Positions 24,865 to 36,378 of a DNA stretch of 64,000 bases are shown piece after piece; within the stretch, counting starts at the first letter, position 1; each line of letters starts with the position of its first letter. The stretch is from Rhynchosporium graminicola. Lineage: Eukaryota > Ascomycota > Leotiomycetes > Helotiales > Ploettnerulaceae. The notes beneath the pieces are model-generated. The model did not search any database. It was given only the letters and a program-made list of their open reading frames with translations, and had not been told where the DNA came from. The stretch spans positions 188,634-252,633 of the forward strand of contig FJUW01000031.1 of the NCBI GenBank assembly GCA_900074885.1, written 5' to 3'. The position numbers were made by a program, and so were the translations under genes.

Positions 24865-24897
24865 TGGTGGCTCATAACGACCACATGTCTCATTCAA
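24865..24897 (+). repeat. Left terminal inverted repeat (33 bp)
   Basis: Perfect inverse of 25786-25818. Confidence 0.88.
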
Positions 24898-25785
24898 CTT
24901 TTTTTCCCTGCTTTTTCGCGGGGCAACGGGAATTACCTACCTACGTGATCTATAACCCATAGTCAAGTTATATAATTAATAATATTTGAAATAGATATAG
25001 GTATATTATAATACTTCTAAATAAAGAAGATAGAAGTAACTATAATTTATATTTAGCTAAGATTAGCTAAGGTTTATTTTATATCATAATTTAGACTTAT
25101 AGTAGTATATAGTAATATAGGATAGTAGTACTTAGAAGAACTCCTCTAAACCCTATCACGACCTGTACGTGAGGAGCCTTAGGCCTCCGGGGGTAAGCAA
25201 GCCTTAGTAACTGTAGTAGATTAGTTAGCACCGCCTTATAGCTATACCTCTAAGAAGGAGTCGAGAGTAGAACCTCTTCTCCTTATCTTTTATTCTCTTT
25301 ACTACGCGCACCCTTAAGGGCGAATACAAGTCACGTTATTACCCCTAGTGCCCTGCTGTAATAAACCCCTTGTCACGGGGCGAATGCAAAGTGTGCAGTG
25401 CAAAAGCTCGTCTGTATTACAAGGAGAATTAACTAAAGAAAGAGAAGAGAGTAATAGGAGTCTCCCCCCGAGCAAAAGATAATACCGCGGCCGCTAGTGG
25501 CAGTGGCATTGAAACACGTATGACAATTCGTCAGGTACTAGCGCAGACGCCTCAGGCGTCAAGCATACTAACGGGTGCAACCCGTCACACCCCTTACTGA
25601 ACTGCCTATATATATCTATTAAGTATTAACTAAGAGGCGATACCTTTTTATAATATAGTAGTAAAAGCTTATAGTAGCTAATAGTAACGCGGAATAATAT
25701 ACGTTACTATTATGTGTTACTATAAATCAAAGAAGTAATAAATTCGAATAATTTTTGGTGTTCGTGGGTAATTCCCGCGACCCAC

Positions 25786-25818
25786 TTGAATGAGACATGT
25801 GGTCGTTATGAGCCACCA
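25786..25818 (-). repeat. Right terminal inverted repeat (33 bp)
   Basis: Perfect inverse of 24865-24897, followed by TA. Confidence 0.88.
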
Positions 25819-25820
25819 TA

Positions 25821-25912
25821 GTGGTGGTAGAGTTTTGGTGGTGGAATTTTGGTGGTGGAGTTCATATGGTGGCGTTTGTATGGTGGAGTTTTGGTGGTGG
25901 AGCTCAGCTGGC
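25821..25912. repeat. Degenerate GTGGTGGA(G/A)TTTTG tandem repeat
   Basis: Five to six irregular copies of a GGTGGTGGAGTTTT-like unit directly follow the DNA element. The 65-codon minus-strand frame here (a repeated HHQNST pattern) is a translation of the repeat, not a gene. Confidence 0.75.
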
Positions 25913-27687
25913 TCCACTAAGGCTGATTAAACAATAACCACCACCACACCTCAGATGGACTGTTGTACGCCCAGAGCTACACCCCTTCCTTCTAGAAAAA
26001 GAGATCGCTTGCGATGGATATCGCAGCTACGGGCAGATGACATGCACCGTTTATGGTAAACGAAGCTGATTTGCGATTAATTGAACGACTAACCAGTATT
26101 CTCAAAGTGCTTAACAATGTTGCCGGTGACTTCGATGCTGATGAATCCGGATCAGCTGACGCCTCTGGAGGTTTTGAGAAATGCCAGCAACTACAACCAC
26201 GATCCTCCAGCTCCCCGCGTGAGACTCAGGTATTGTGTAACCTGGTCAAGAAAATACAATCGTGTCTCTACCAGTCTAGCATATGTCTATATTCTCGGCT
26301 CCACTTACAAAGTTTCCAAGTCTATTAACTTGCTCGTTAACTCATTCCTCGTCAGCGATCCTCCGCACATTCCAGTTCTCGTCGTTCTCTCTCCAAATCA
26401 ATCTGAATCAGATCATCCAGCGATTTAAAGTCCGAGAAAGAAGGTAGTGTCTTACTCTCAAGGTACAAGTTGGGTATAACAGCAATGTTGGCGTAGTAGA
26501 AATCTTCTATTCCGAGCCGATGATAGAGATGGATCAACATGATCGCGGTCTCTTCTGGCGATGCCTCGCTTCACAATACCGTCAGTTGAGTTGGTGGGAC
26601 TGTCGATAGCAATCGTGAACAGTAGATGCGGAAATGCCGTTACAGCAGATTGTGAAGCCGCTCACATCATAGACTCCGCTTAACCCTACAATGATAGCAT
26701 TGGATCGGGACAGGACTATTACATCGACCGCGAACCTGACCAGAACATAGCCATCGTATGAGGCGCCCTGTGTGAGAGTACGAGAAGGAGCCCGGCTATT
26801 CGGCACAGCTTTCGAGCATGACACTCTCTATCAACACAGTATGAATAGCGCACGACGTGTGTATCAGATTGCACCAGACGGAGACTGCTTGTTGGCAACG
26901 CTATGGGTTTCTAGAAGAGGCCCCGAAATCTTGGGCTTCGGTTTCTAGTGTTGGCGGTCTGGAAATCTCGAATTGTCAGAGTACACGAGATACAGGGAGT
27001 ACGCAGGCTTTCAGCGTCTCGGAAGAGATAGAACCGTATATCGGCTTTCGGGAAATTCTCTATGGAATAAGTGATGCTTCACACTCGAATGCTGGATGTG
27101 GGAAACATGGGAATTCATGTCAGGAGAATGCTGTAAATATGACGGATACGAAGATTCATTATCTGTGGATTAAAATTCTGACTAACAATACGGTTGATAT
27201 GAGTAGAGATAATGACGTTGTGAATTCTGCGCATTCGAATAACACTAGTGGATGGAAAGGAAGCGTTGTTGGTATTGTGGCTTATCTGAAGAATTTTGGC
27301 ATTGCAGCACAGCAGTGAACTGAGATGAGTAGAAATGTAGAGGGGGTGCTTGGTTAGAAGACAGTCAATAACTCACATTTCGATTGTATGAGAGCACGAT
27401 GTAGTTGGTCAATTGAAAGCATGCATGACAGTCCTGATCTAAAATCTACTCCTCTTCCAAACGCCAAGCAGACACTGTAGATTGCAGTACCCAAGCAAAT
27501 CTTCGAACCTTCTTTCGTCTATAAACAACCTTTTAATCCCATAGTCTCTCATATGCTCATCGTCTGGATTACAACAAATCAATTGCCCTCTCACACTCTT
27601 CTCATCTGCCAACACGGACCTGCTCTGACATCCCATAGTTGGTGTCTCTCAGCTCTATTCATCCGACATCAAACTGCCCTACCCAAT
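25913..27687. other. Unassigned region with degraded-looking coding fragments
   Basis: Several medium frames have coding-like composition but do not join into a model: plus 26053-26328 (MVNEADLRLIERLTSILKVL, helix-like), minus 26582-26824, and plus 26857-27318 (153 codons, Asn/Ser-rich). I recognise none of them. They may be one or more decayed genes, plausible next to a transposon. Confidence 0.3.
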
Positions 27688-28470
27688 TCAGTAATACCTC
27701 TGCGTCTTCCCCGAAGTCTCTCGATACATTCTCATGATCTCCATTGCAATAAGAGCTGTATCCTGGTCACTACTCGGCAAGCGATGGCCCAGATCAAACT
27801 CAATTTTCTTCGAATGACCTTTATCAAAGGAGTCCCCATACAACTTCTCACTATCCCCTCTCCACGGATCCTGCAAGCCCACGACATGCAAACTCGGAAT
27901 CCTAATCAATACAGACACCTCCTCCGCCGTCAACGTCGACGACGTGAGCGGCGGACTCGTGCTATTCAGAAATACCGCAAACTTTACCAAGCCCCCCTGC
28001 TTCACATCGACCGTCCTGCTAGCTCGGATCTGCTGCTCTAGACATATCCCGGCGCCGAGCTTGGCGCCCTGGGAGAAACCGATGATGCCGACGATGTTTT
28101 TATCTCTGCTTGAGAGGACGTCGGCGATCTTTTTATGGGTCGCTTCCGGCATGTCTTGGGAGCCGAGTTCAGTCCATCGGTAAAATGGACCGCAGCCTTC
28201 GAAGACGGGCATGACGCCAGGTCCTGGAGGCGCTTCGAAAGGAGCATCTATGAAGACGAAGTCAAAGGAAGCAGAGAGTGCGCGTTGAAGTCGGATGGTC
28301 TGGATGTTGAATATGGTGGTGTTTGTTCCGCCGCCGTGGAGGCAGAGAAGCGCGGGTTTAGAGCTGGTGCTTGTGCCGCCGGGGGAGGATAGGATGCCGG
28401 GTTGGAGAGCCATGGCTTGATAGCTCCGATTCCGAGGAGTGAATGCGTTGAGGTTGCTTAGGATTTGCAT
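27688..28470 (-). CDS. FSH1-family serine hydrolase (alpha/beta hydrolase)
   Basis: A single-exon protein of 260 residues. It has an alpha/beta hydrolase start (ALLCLHGGGTN, residues 40-50), the FVFIDAPFEA strand typical of the FSH family, the nucleophile elbow GFSQGA with Ser133, a candidate acid Asp201 (GLQDPW) and His229 (FDLGHRLP). This is the complete Ser-Asp-His triad in family order. Yeast Fsh1-3 are uncharacterised cytosolic esterases; in fungal gene clusters the same family includes thioesterases that release polyketides (LovG type). No synthase is visible nearby, so a housekeeping esterase role is equally likely. Two starts are possible: the ATG at 28470 used here, or MALQPG at 28413, which begins nearer the conserved fold. 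Confidence 0.85.
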   Translation of the reverse strand: MQILSNLNAFTPRNRSYQAMALQPGILSSPGGTSTSSKPALLCLHGGGTNTTIFNIQTIRLQRALSASFDFVFIDAPFEAPPGPGVMPVFEGCGPFYRWTELGSQDMPEATHKKIADVLSSRDKNIVGIIGFSQGAKLGAGICLEQQIRASRTVDVKQGGLVKFAVFLNSTSPPLTSSTLTAEEVSVLIRIPSLHVVGLQDPWRGDSEKLYGDSFDKGHSKKIEFDLGHRLPSSDQDTALIAMEIMRMYRETSGKTQRYY

Positions 28471-31400
28471 GATGGAGAAGGAGCAGGTTGGGGGATATCG
28501 GAGTTGGCACCGAGTCGGCTCGGTTAATTTTGCAGGGGTAAAAGTAGGTAAGAATGAAAGATGCTCGGCTGAAAGAGAGAACTCGAACTTCGGACATTGA
28601 AATGGTTTTATTAGATTTTTGGTGATGAGTCACTTGGTCAGAACCCTCCGAGCTGGTGAGGTAGAATGGAAAGGAATGCCGTGAGCGACGGATGATCGGT
28701 GGCTTTTAGACATGACGGAAGATACACAAATAAAGTGTGCTCTAGATAGTGTCAAATTTCAAGAGAGCACTGTGCAAAGTCCGAAATGAAGTATTCCATT
28801 GACATTAAGTTGAGTCTCTAATTTGTTCCAATATCGAACAAGTCAAAGTAGACATGTCTTCAAGTGACACGTGACCAACACAGTTCTTCTTAAACATCCT
28901 CCTTATCCCTCGTCAGCCTCTTTTCGATGATATCAAGCGGGAACTCGGAAAATTGTGTACCACACCAAATTAAAGTATCCTATGAAATGAGAGAAGACAA
29001 TAACTCAAGTCCGAGCCTTTCGGCGACCGAAAGGTGTATTTCCACTCGCTTAGAAGCTTCTTCTAAACAAATAAATTCTACGGTTAATCTTTCAAAAAGC
29101 AGGTTCAGCTTCGTCATAGACTCATAGCGCAATCGACCTGAGATTTTATGAACAGTGTCAAGTCCCTGTCGGAAGGGATCTACTTATTGATAGCAGAAAT
29201 CAGCAATCGTTGACAACTAGCAGCACATCCGCACCTGCCGTGCAATACCGACTTCGCTCTCTTTCTCCCTTCGATAAAATATGATCTATACGCACTCGAA
29301 AGACTGTCTTCCACCACAAGCTATGCGAAGTGCACCCAAAATTTTCTTTCTGAACAGAGAACAGCTCAGTTGCTTTGTCTTCTCTTGTCCGTGGCAGAAC
29401 TATCAAAATAGTCTTGCTTTGTAAACAACTAGCTTCTTCCAAATCCGCTCTGCCACCGAAGAAGTTTCCTTGTCTTATATTTATTGATACAGGAACTCTC
29501 CGCTGTTCCTAACCATTCATTACGAGCACCGTGGCGAGTATCTTCACCATGCCATTTTCGACCCTTAGGGATGTTACTGTAGGCTCGACCGGAAAACCCG
29601 AAATGATCATCGCTGTGGCTCATGCCTCGGATGATTCACCAAGACAGAAGTAAAAGGTCTCGCTGACAATGACTAGATGGCTCCAACCGTGGAGACGGAG
29701 TGCTTGTTGGTATGGGAGCTGAAGCTTAAGTCCAAGAGGGATCATTTTTTCCAGGCATCTTCACATTTTTCCTACCTGAGTCAAACTGCTGGGCTGATTG
29801 ATTGATGGAGGACCTTCCCGTCATCCTGGATTGTTCTTCATGTGGATAAAGAGACAACACGTGTGAAGACTACAACAAAGGTCTCTGAGAAATTGCCGAA
29901 TAAGTGTTGAACTCGATGATTTACCTGTTCATCAATTAAATTGAAATAAGCCAAGATACTTGGGAAGGTGTCGATTATGAAAATAGAAAGGTGTTTATTT
30001 CTTGTCGCAGCAAGTGTGCAATCGGGAATGATTCAGCCAAACACCCAAGTCTGACAAGATCAACCATTCAGTGTGAAATGCATGGATCCGAGACCCTTCG
30101 TGTACTTGAAACCCAAGTTGATCATCAAGAAACGATAGATGGTAGTAAGAAAGATCCCACTGGCTGTATCAGGGCTGAAATCATCACATGACGGTAGGGT
30201 ATCATGTGACCCATCTCACCTCCTTTCGCAGTCTTCCAACCGCATTTCATTCACCGGATAGAACAACCACCGACTTTCATATCCTTCCACAACCTTAATC
30301 ACCAATTCTAGCAGGTCCATAACGACAAGTCCCCATAAGAAACTCCAGGAACAGTTGAGAGGTCACGTGTACTTGGTGCTATTATTCCATTGGTCGCTTC
30401 TGCATCGCGATTTATTTTTGTTGCACGTCGCATCCAGAGGGCACCGATGCGCCCAGAACGCCAAGGGATTCCACATATTGATCAGTTTTTGCTTTTCATC
30501 GACGCACGGACCACGTCGAAAAGCCCTCGACCGACGTCGTCCAGCGCATCGGTGTTGGATTTGGAGAGCTGGAATAGTGCACGTGCCTACAAACGTGATG
30601 ATCGTATTATCTTGCAAGAACTGGAATACGACGTGTTCTTCCGGCATCTCAAGAGGGTTTTTTTATCATTGAGATACATGCGATGCACAATACCACGAAT
30701 CGCCAGCAGTCAGGCCAACAATATGTACAGTCACCTGATCAAGGACTACGCTGGAAGCGAGACTCAGCTTCAACTCCTCGTCCGCATCTCTTAGACATCG
30801 GCAAGCTTTCACCCAATCTTCCCGTACACTTTCTATCGACAACAGTCATCTGAACAGCAACAATCTCTACTTATCTCAAGTTAACTAACTCAAAGTCATC
30901 CGCATCCACCGCAAGCTGGTTCCAAAACGAGGCGCGCAGGCCGGAAATGCGGGCCAGGTATCAGAACAGCCAAGAGCGAGACTCTTCTCGTTTCAAAGCT
31001 TATGTAGGCCTTCCCACATCCCCAAAAAGCACACTTCAACGACCAGTGAAGTTGTCGCATGATGGGACATGATTGGGTCAAGCCCGGGATGTTTCAATGG
31101 TACAAGCTGTATCCCATAGAGTGCGTCACAATTTCCTCTGATGTTTAGCGAAAGTCTCCGCTGGGAAACTCTCTTAGTGAGGGGGCCTGGCCATCATCTC
31201 TACTCTTCTGTCTGTTGCGACGTTGACTTCTCTTGAGTCTGACATCACCAACTCTTTCATGGGCAAGCGACCAATTTTTTGATTCTTGTTTATTTCTATC
31301 TCGCGACTCTTACCTTCATTTCTCGCCGTGCGAATGTGGTGTTTTTGTGCGCCTTTCAGCCAGTACCTTTGACAGGCATTTTAATTTCTTCATTCTTTTT

Positions 31401-31519
31401 GGCGACTCTACCTCGATCATACAAGTTGACAACCCTGGCGGCTCTTTATTGAGAAGGAAAACTACAAATTTGGTTCACTTGATTTCAGTTAGGCATCTTC
31501 AGATTCGATAGACCTCACA
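28471..31519. other. Long intergenic region
   Basis: Three kilobases with no gene I can support. A 134-codon plus-strand frame at 30390-30794 (MVASASRFIFVARRIQRAPM) is the longest and resembles nothing known. The last 300 bp are pyrimidine-rich, like a fungal promoter and leader for the GH76 gene. Confidence 0.45.
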
Positions 31520-33222
31520 ATGCGATGTCAAAATTTATTATGGCCGACGCTGTTGCTTCATTTTGCTGCTGCGATTACGGTCGACACAACATCTTCCGGT
31601 AAGCCAGACTACTGGCTCAGCTGAGATAGCTCCACTAACCAGTAAATATTTACTAGCTTCCTTGAAATCAGCAGCTAAAACAGCAGTAGAAGGTCTCCTC
31701 ACATTTTACCACGGAAACGAACCAGTACAATTTCTTGGAACTCCTTGGCTACCATTCAAGTACTAACATCTGTCAGGGCCAAGTACCAGGTCTCCTCCCC
31801 CCGCCTCATTTCTGGTGGGAAACAGGCGGCATGTTCATGACAATGATCGATTACTGGCGCTTCACCGGCGACACTTCACACAACGCCCTCGTATCCGAAG
31901 GAATGATCTTTCAAGCCGGTCCCGAAAGAGACTTTATGCCACCCAACCAAACTAAAACAGAAGGGAATGACGATCAAGGATTTTGGGCTATGGCAGCAAT
32001 GTTAGCAGCCGAAACGAATTTCCCGAATCCGCCGCCTGATCAGCCGCAATGGCTCGCTTTGGCACAAGCAGTATTCAACGAGTTAACCGCGCGATGGGAT
32101 ACACAGACTTGTGGCGGAGGGTTGAAATGGCAGATCTTCCCATTCAATAACGGCTACACTTACAAAAACAGCATTGCGAACGGGTGTCTGTTCAATCTGG
32201 GCGCGAGACTAGCAAGATATACGAATAATCAGACGTATGCGGACTGGGCGATCAAAGTATGGGATTGGGAAAATTCAATTGGTTTGATAGATGATAATTT
32301 CAACGTGTATGATGGAGCTACGGAACCAACGAATTGTACGACTATTGAGCGCTTGCAATGGACGTACAATGCGGGGATATATTTATACGGTGCTGCCAAT
32401 TTGTACAACCTCGTAGGTTACCTTCCCACTTTTTCTTTTCTCGATAAAGTTCTGCATACGCATAGTTAGAGAGCAAAATTGACATCCCACCAGACAGAAG
32501 GCTCAGCCCTTTGGGGCGACCGTGTCTCAGGTCTCCTCTCCAGCTCTATCACAGTATTCTTCCACGACTCCATCATGACGGAACAAGCCTGCGAACGGGG
32601 TGGAAAATGCAACATCGACCAATCTTCATTCAAAGCTTTCTTCTCTTCCTGGCTTGCTGGGACCTCAATCCTCGCTCCCTTTACCTCTTCCACCATCTAT
32701 CCTCTCCTTGCTGCCTCCGCAAAAGCAGCCGGTTTACAGTGTTCGGGAGGCGCGACAGGAGACGTGTGTGGATTTAAATGGACAACGGGAGCAAACTACG
32801 ATGGGACGACGGGAGTGGGACAGCAAATGAGTGCACTCGGTGCGTTCTCAAGTGCAATAGTACAGGTTCCTCGAAAATCCACGTCAAAACCTTCCTCGAA
32901 TCCGAACTCGAAGCCCAACTCAAATCCCAAATCGAATCCCAACTCAAGTCCCTCCTCAAATCCTTCTTCAGATCCCTCCTCAGATCCCAACACCGGTTCC
33001 TCAACAGAAGACAACGACCCCCTCCCCAATTTCGCACCCGTAACCAACACCACCGGCGGAACAAGTCTCGGCGACGCCTCAGCAGGACTCAGTAAGCCGG
33101 GCGGACGCACCAAACCAGAAATCAAAACGACGATGAAAGATACGGTCGCGGCGAGTTTTGTGACGCTGGGGATCGTGGGGAGTGTGGTAGGTGGGAGTTT
33201 GATTATGGTGTTGGAGCGTTGA
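31520..33222 (+). CDS. GH76 mannan endo-1,6-alpha-mannosidase, DFG5/DCW1 type
   Basis: Exons are 31520-31598, 31657-31724, 31777-32412 and 32494-33222, giving 503 residues. The introns are 58, 52 and 81 bp; the second has a perfect TACTAAC branch site. Residues 1-20 form a signal peptide ([13 protein letters not shown]). The GH76 domain runs from about 28 to 390, with [13 protein letters not shown], the catalytic Asp pair in EGNDDQGFW (residues 114-115), [30 protein letters not shown] and [14 protein letters not shown] Ser/Pro/Asn repeat linker follows, then a C-terminal hydrophobic segment ([20 protein letters not shown]) as in GPI-anchored or membrane-tethered members. Yeast Dfg5/Dcw1 act at the cell surface and are thought to transfer GPI-anchored proteins onto wall glucan. 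It is convergent with the CRH gene. Confidence 0.92.
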
Positions 33223-34907
33223 ATACTCGCTTTCGGTACTAGGCCTAACCAGGGGGTTATTTCTTCATTTTTTTCGCTTCGCCTAGTAAATGTATCATTT
33301 CTTCAAAACTCTTTCGGCATTTCAGTAACTACTTTGCCCATCTTTAACGTATGATAACAATAGCACTGGGCCAGGGGATTGACGAACTCTCACCTCCGTC
33401 TGGTCCCTAAGTGGTGATACCTACTCTGATTCAATTCTAGGTAAGTAGCGAATGAGAGCCCTCGCATTCGAGGTAGCCGTGGGAGGATTCGAGGTCAAGA
33501 ATTTTTTTTTCAAGATAACCTTATGATACGACTTCGACCTGTGTTTATTTAGACACCTCGTCAGGACTATTCAAGGGGAGCGATACGTATTCTTAGGGTT
33601 TCGGAGGAGTACCCTGGCTCGCTCTCTTAAGGGTGATACCTTTTCTAAAGAGGTCGTATAAGCCCGGACGCTCAAGGAAGCCTCGAGGAGGCAGATCGAC
33701 ATAGCCCTGGGTTTCGACTAGTTATTTATATCTATCTATGTTACTCGAGGAGGGTTCCCCCGCTGAGTATATCTCCCACGTAGTTAAAAAAAAATGTAAA
33801 CAACAATTAGCCGGATAGCAAGCAATAGCTCTTGACAAAATCATTTCATCTCATTATATCCCGTCCTTGTAGTATAGCACATCAACGTAGGGGATCATAC
33901 GGAATCAGTCATGAAAGCGAGAGAGATCAACCACAGTAACGAATAAAGCGTTACGATGCGCACTCTAAGAGCTGCATCATATGCGCGTGCGCGGGGTATG
34001 AGCAGCTTATCTCAGAGCATCGAGATGAAGACTCGAGAGAGCTATACTCCCTCATTCTTCCTCCCTCCCTCCCTAGCGTCACTATCTATAGGTCTAACGT
34101 AAGAAATTCGTTTTCCATCTCCATCTCCACTTCCACCATCATATCCACCATCATATCCCTCTTTAACCGCACGTCCTTCCTTTCGTTCTCTCGTGTTTCC
34201 CTTCTTCCAATGAAAGAGAGGTCCGGCCTCGTGAAGCCAGAAGCCAGAAGCCAGAAGCCCGAAGCCAGCCTAGCCTAGCCAGAGCCTACTCTTATCTTCA
34301 ATCTCTTACCAAGAAAGACACTCACTCCATTTTCTTACACTAGGATTTCATTTCATCAACTAATTTCTGACTAATTAGCTAGCTAATAAAACTTACCTAC
34401 CTTACCTCACCTTCCGGTATCTATATACCAATGCATCTTTCCATAATTGTCATACTGCTAGATTCACAGAAGGTGAAATCACCGCTTCTCTTCTCTTCAC
34501 AACTACACTACTACTAGATAGATCTCAAAATACCAACGAAGCCACACAGGTACAAAAACCCCAGGTACCTTCACGTAAAACAAGTATCACCGTCAACATA
34601 CTCTCGTTTCTTTCAAAAGCTTCCTTCTTTTTATTCTTCTTCGCTTCTTCTCTACCACACCAAGATAAATATATACAAGAACCCACCAATCCCTTCTCAG
34701 GCCCTAGGGATATTCTCGCCCTACTATCATCTTCATCAATGAGTGAACGGCAAACGCCATTAAACAATTCGAAAACGACCGTGGTCCGTCTTCACCACCA
34801 ACAACCAAAACCGCAATGCTCCATCTAACCTTTTCCCAAAAATGCAACGACCAAAACCCAGCACAACTGAACCAATGCCAAAACACAAAAGCCCTCATCT
34901 AGTTGAA
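33223..34907. other. Intergenic region between two convergent cell-wall genes
   Basis: Contains the 3' ends of both genes. Bases 33410-33790 have a different texture (CG-containing, ending in an A9 run) that might be a decayed short transposon. A GAAGCCA repeat lies near 34230-34270. I see no gene. Confidence 0.45.
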
Positions 34908-36378
34908 TTAGATAGCCATCACAGCAATAACCGCCACGATCCCAGCAAACACACTACCCTTCAACATCCGTTCCGGATTAACCATATGCTCAGCACTACT
35001 CTTGATTTTATCTACACCTTGGCTACCGCTTCCCTGGGAGAATCCACCAGTCCCAGTGCTAGCGCTGCCGGAGTCGCTAGATCCCGATCCCGAGTCGCTG
35101 GTCCCTGTGTTTGCAGGATCAATAGCATCTCCGCTGGCCGATGGAGCGGAATGTGCATCAACGCCTGCTGGGTCGCCACCAGATAAACCTGGAACAGACT
35201 CAGCAGTAACAGTAGGCTTGGTTGCTGAAGCTGTGCCTGATGGCTTGCCAAGGTTCATGTTTTCTCCATTGGCTTGGAACGAACCGAGAACCGTGGGGTT
35301 CTTGCCATCGATGACAGTGTCATTGGTACCAGACATTCCGTTGTAGGTATACGAAACTCCTTTGTTGGTTCCTGGAGCCGACGTAGCGTTGAAGCATGAC
35401 ATGGTTACAGACTCGAAAGTGGCGTAGTAGTACCCGTTGGACTTGATGTCCTGACCGCCATTGAAGTCAACGAGACCACCAGCCCAATCAATCGTTCCTT
35501 TTCCGTTCGATGGAAGTCCACCAGGCCAGAGAGAAAGTTGGACACGGGAAGGTGTTTGAGGGTATTTGAATTGGTTTGCAGTAGCGTTCCAGGTATCAGA
35601 CTTCTTGAGTGTGCGACCAACTTGTCCATCAATTATCCATTCCACCTTTTCGGGAGTCCAATTGATCTCGTAGGTATGGTAATTGTCAAAAGTATTCGAG
35701 AGAGAGAGGTTTGCCCCGTTGACGTCTATTCATGGTTAGCTTGTAAAATGCATGGACCGTACTTCAGACTTACAATCTGGGATACCCTGGAAGTAGTAAT
35801 TGGTCTGAGCAGTTGTCAAATCAACACCAACGAACTCGTAATCGATTTCGTCTTTGACATCGGATAGTAAAATGAAAGCGGTGACCACACCCGCACCTCT
35901 ACTAGTCTTGAATTTCGCCTTGACATTTCCGTACCACATGTATGTAGTGCTGGCGAGTAGCGTTCCAACACTGTCCGGGGGCATGGTCAAGAGAACATTA
36001 TTCTGGTATGAGATTGGCTCCCCGCTAGAAACCCAATCGGCCGTGGTTGCATCTCCGAGATATTTGGTATTTGGCTGGACTTTATCAAGGTTCTCGAATG
36101 TGTGATGTTTGCTTTGGCAGACGGGTGCTGGGACGCAAGAGTCGAGTTTGAATGATGATCGAGGATCGCAACCACCGAGGCAGTATGCTCCAACACCGCA
36201 TGATCCATACTCTATTAAAATTAGTAATGAATCAACAAATTGTATTAATTGATCAGTACTCACGCGAACAGCAAGGGGTATCCGATGGGCATTTCTTATC
36301 CAATCCACAGCTAGGAGCCGCAGCAAAAGCCGTCGAAACAGAAGCCAAAACGGCTACAAGTATAGAACTTCGAACCAT
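34908..36378 (-). CDS. GH16 CRH-type chitin-glucan transglycosylase, GPI-anchored
   Basis: Exons (5' to 3') are 36378-36264, 36211-35774 and 35725-34908, giving 456 residues. The introns are 52 bp (GTGAGT..AATAG) and 48 bp (GTAAGT..AATAG). The signal peptide is residues 1-20 (MVRSSILVAVLASVSTAFAA). A cysteine-rich chitin-binding-like module follows (residues 24-65, CGLDKKCPSDTPCC and YGSCGVGAYCLGGC). The GH16 domain has the catalytic DEIDYEF box, with Glu160 as likely nucleophile and Glu164 as acid/base. A Ser/Gly/Thr-rich tail (about 350-430) and a C-terminal hydrophobic segment (VFAGIVAVIAVMAI) fit GPI attachment. Yeast Crh1/Utr2 link chitin to beta-glucan in the wall. The ATG at 36378 directly precedes the signal peptide; an upstream in-frame ATG at 36435 would add 19 residues and is less likely. 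Confidence 0.92.

Larger units (their letters stand above)
24865..25818. mobile_element. Small DNA transposon or MITE with 33-bp terminal inverted repeats
   Basis: The two ends are perfect inverted copies of a 33-bp sequence starting TGGTGGCTCATAACGACC, with further inverted similarity (GGGAATTACC) inside. A TA dinucleotide lies just outside each end (24863-24864 and 25819-25820), as expected for a Tc1/mariner-type target duplication. At 954 bp it is too short for a transposase, and none is readable. The outer parts are AT-rich and RIP-like, while the core (about 25140-25590) is GC-rich with hairpins. It is a non-autonomous element; the superfamily is inferred only from TA. Confidence 0.8.

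Noticed and set aside
27688..28470. Polyketide-cluster thioesterase
   Set aside because: The FSH family includes such enzymes, but no synthase or tailoring gene is present nearby, so a cluster role is not supported.
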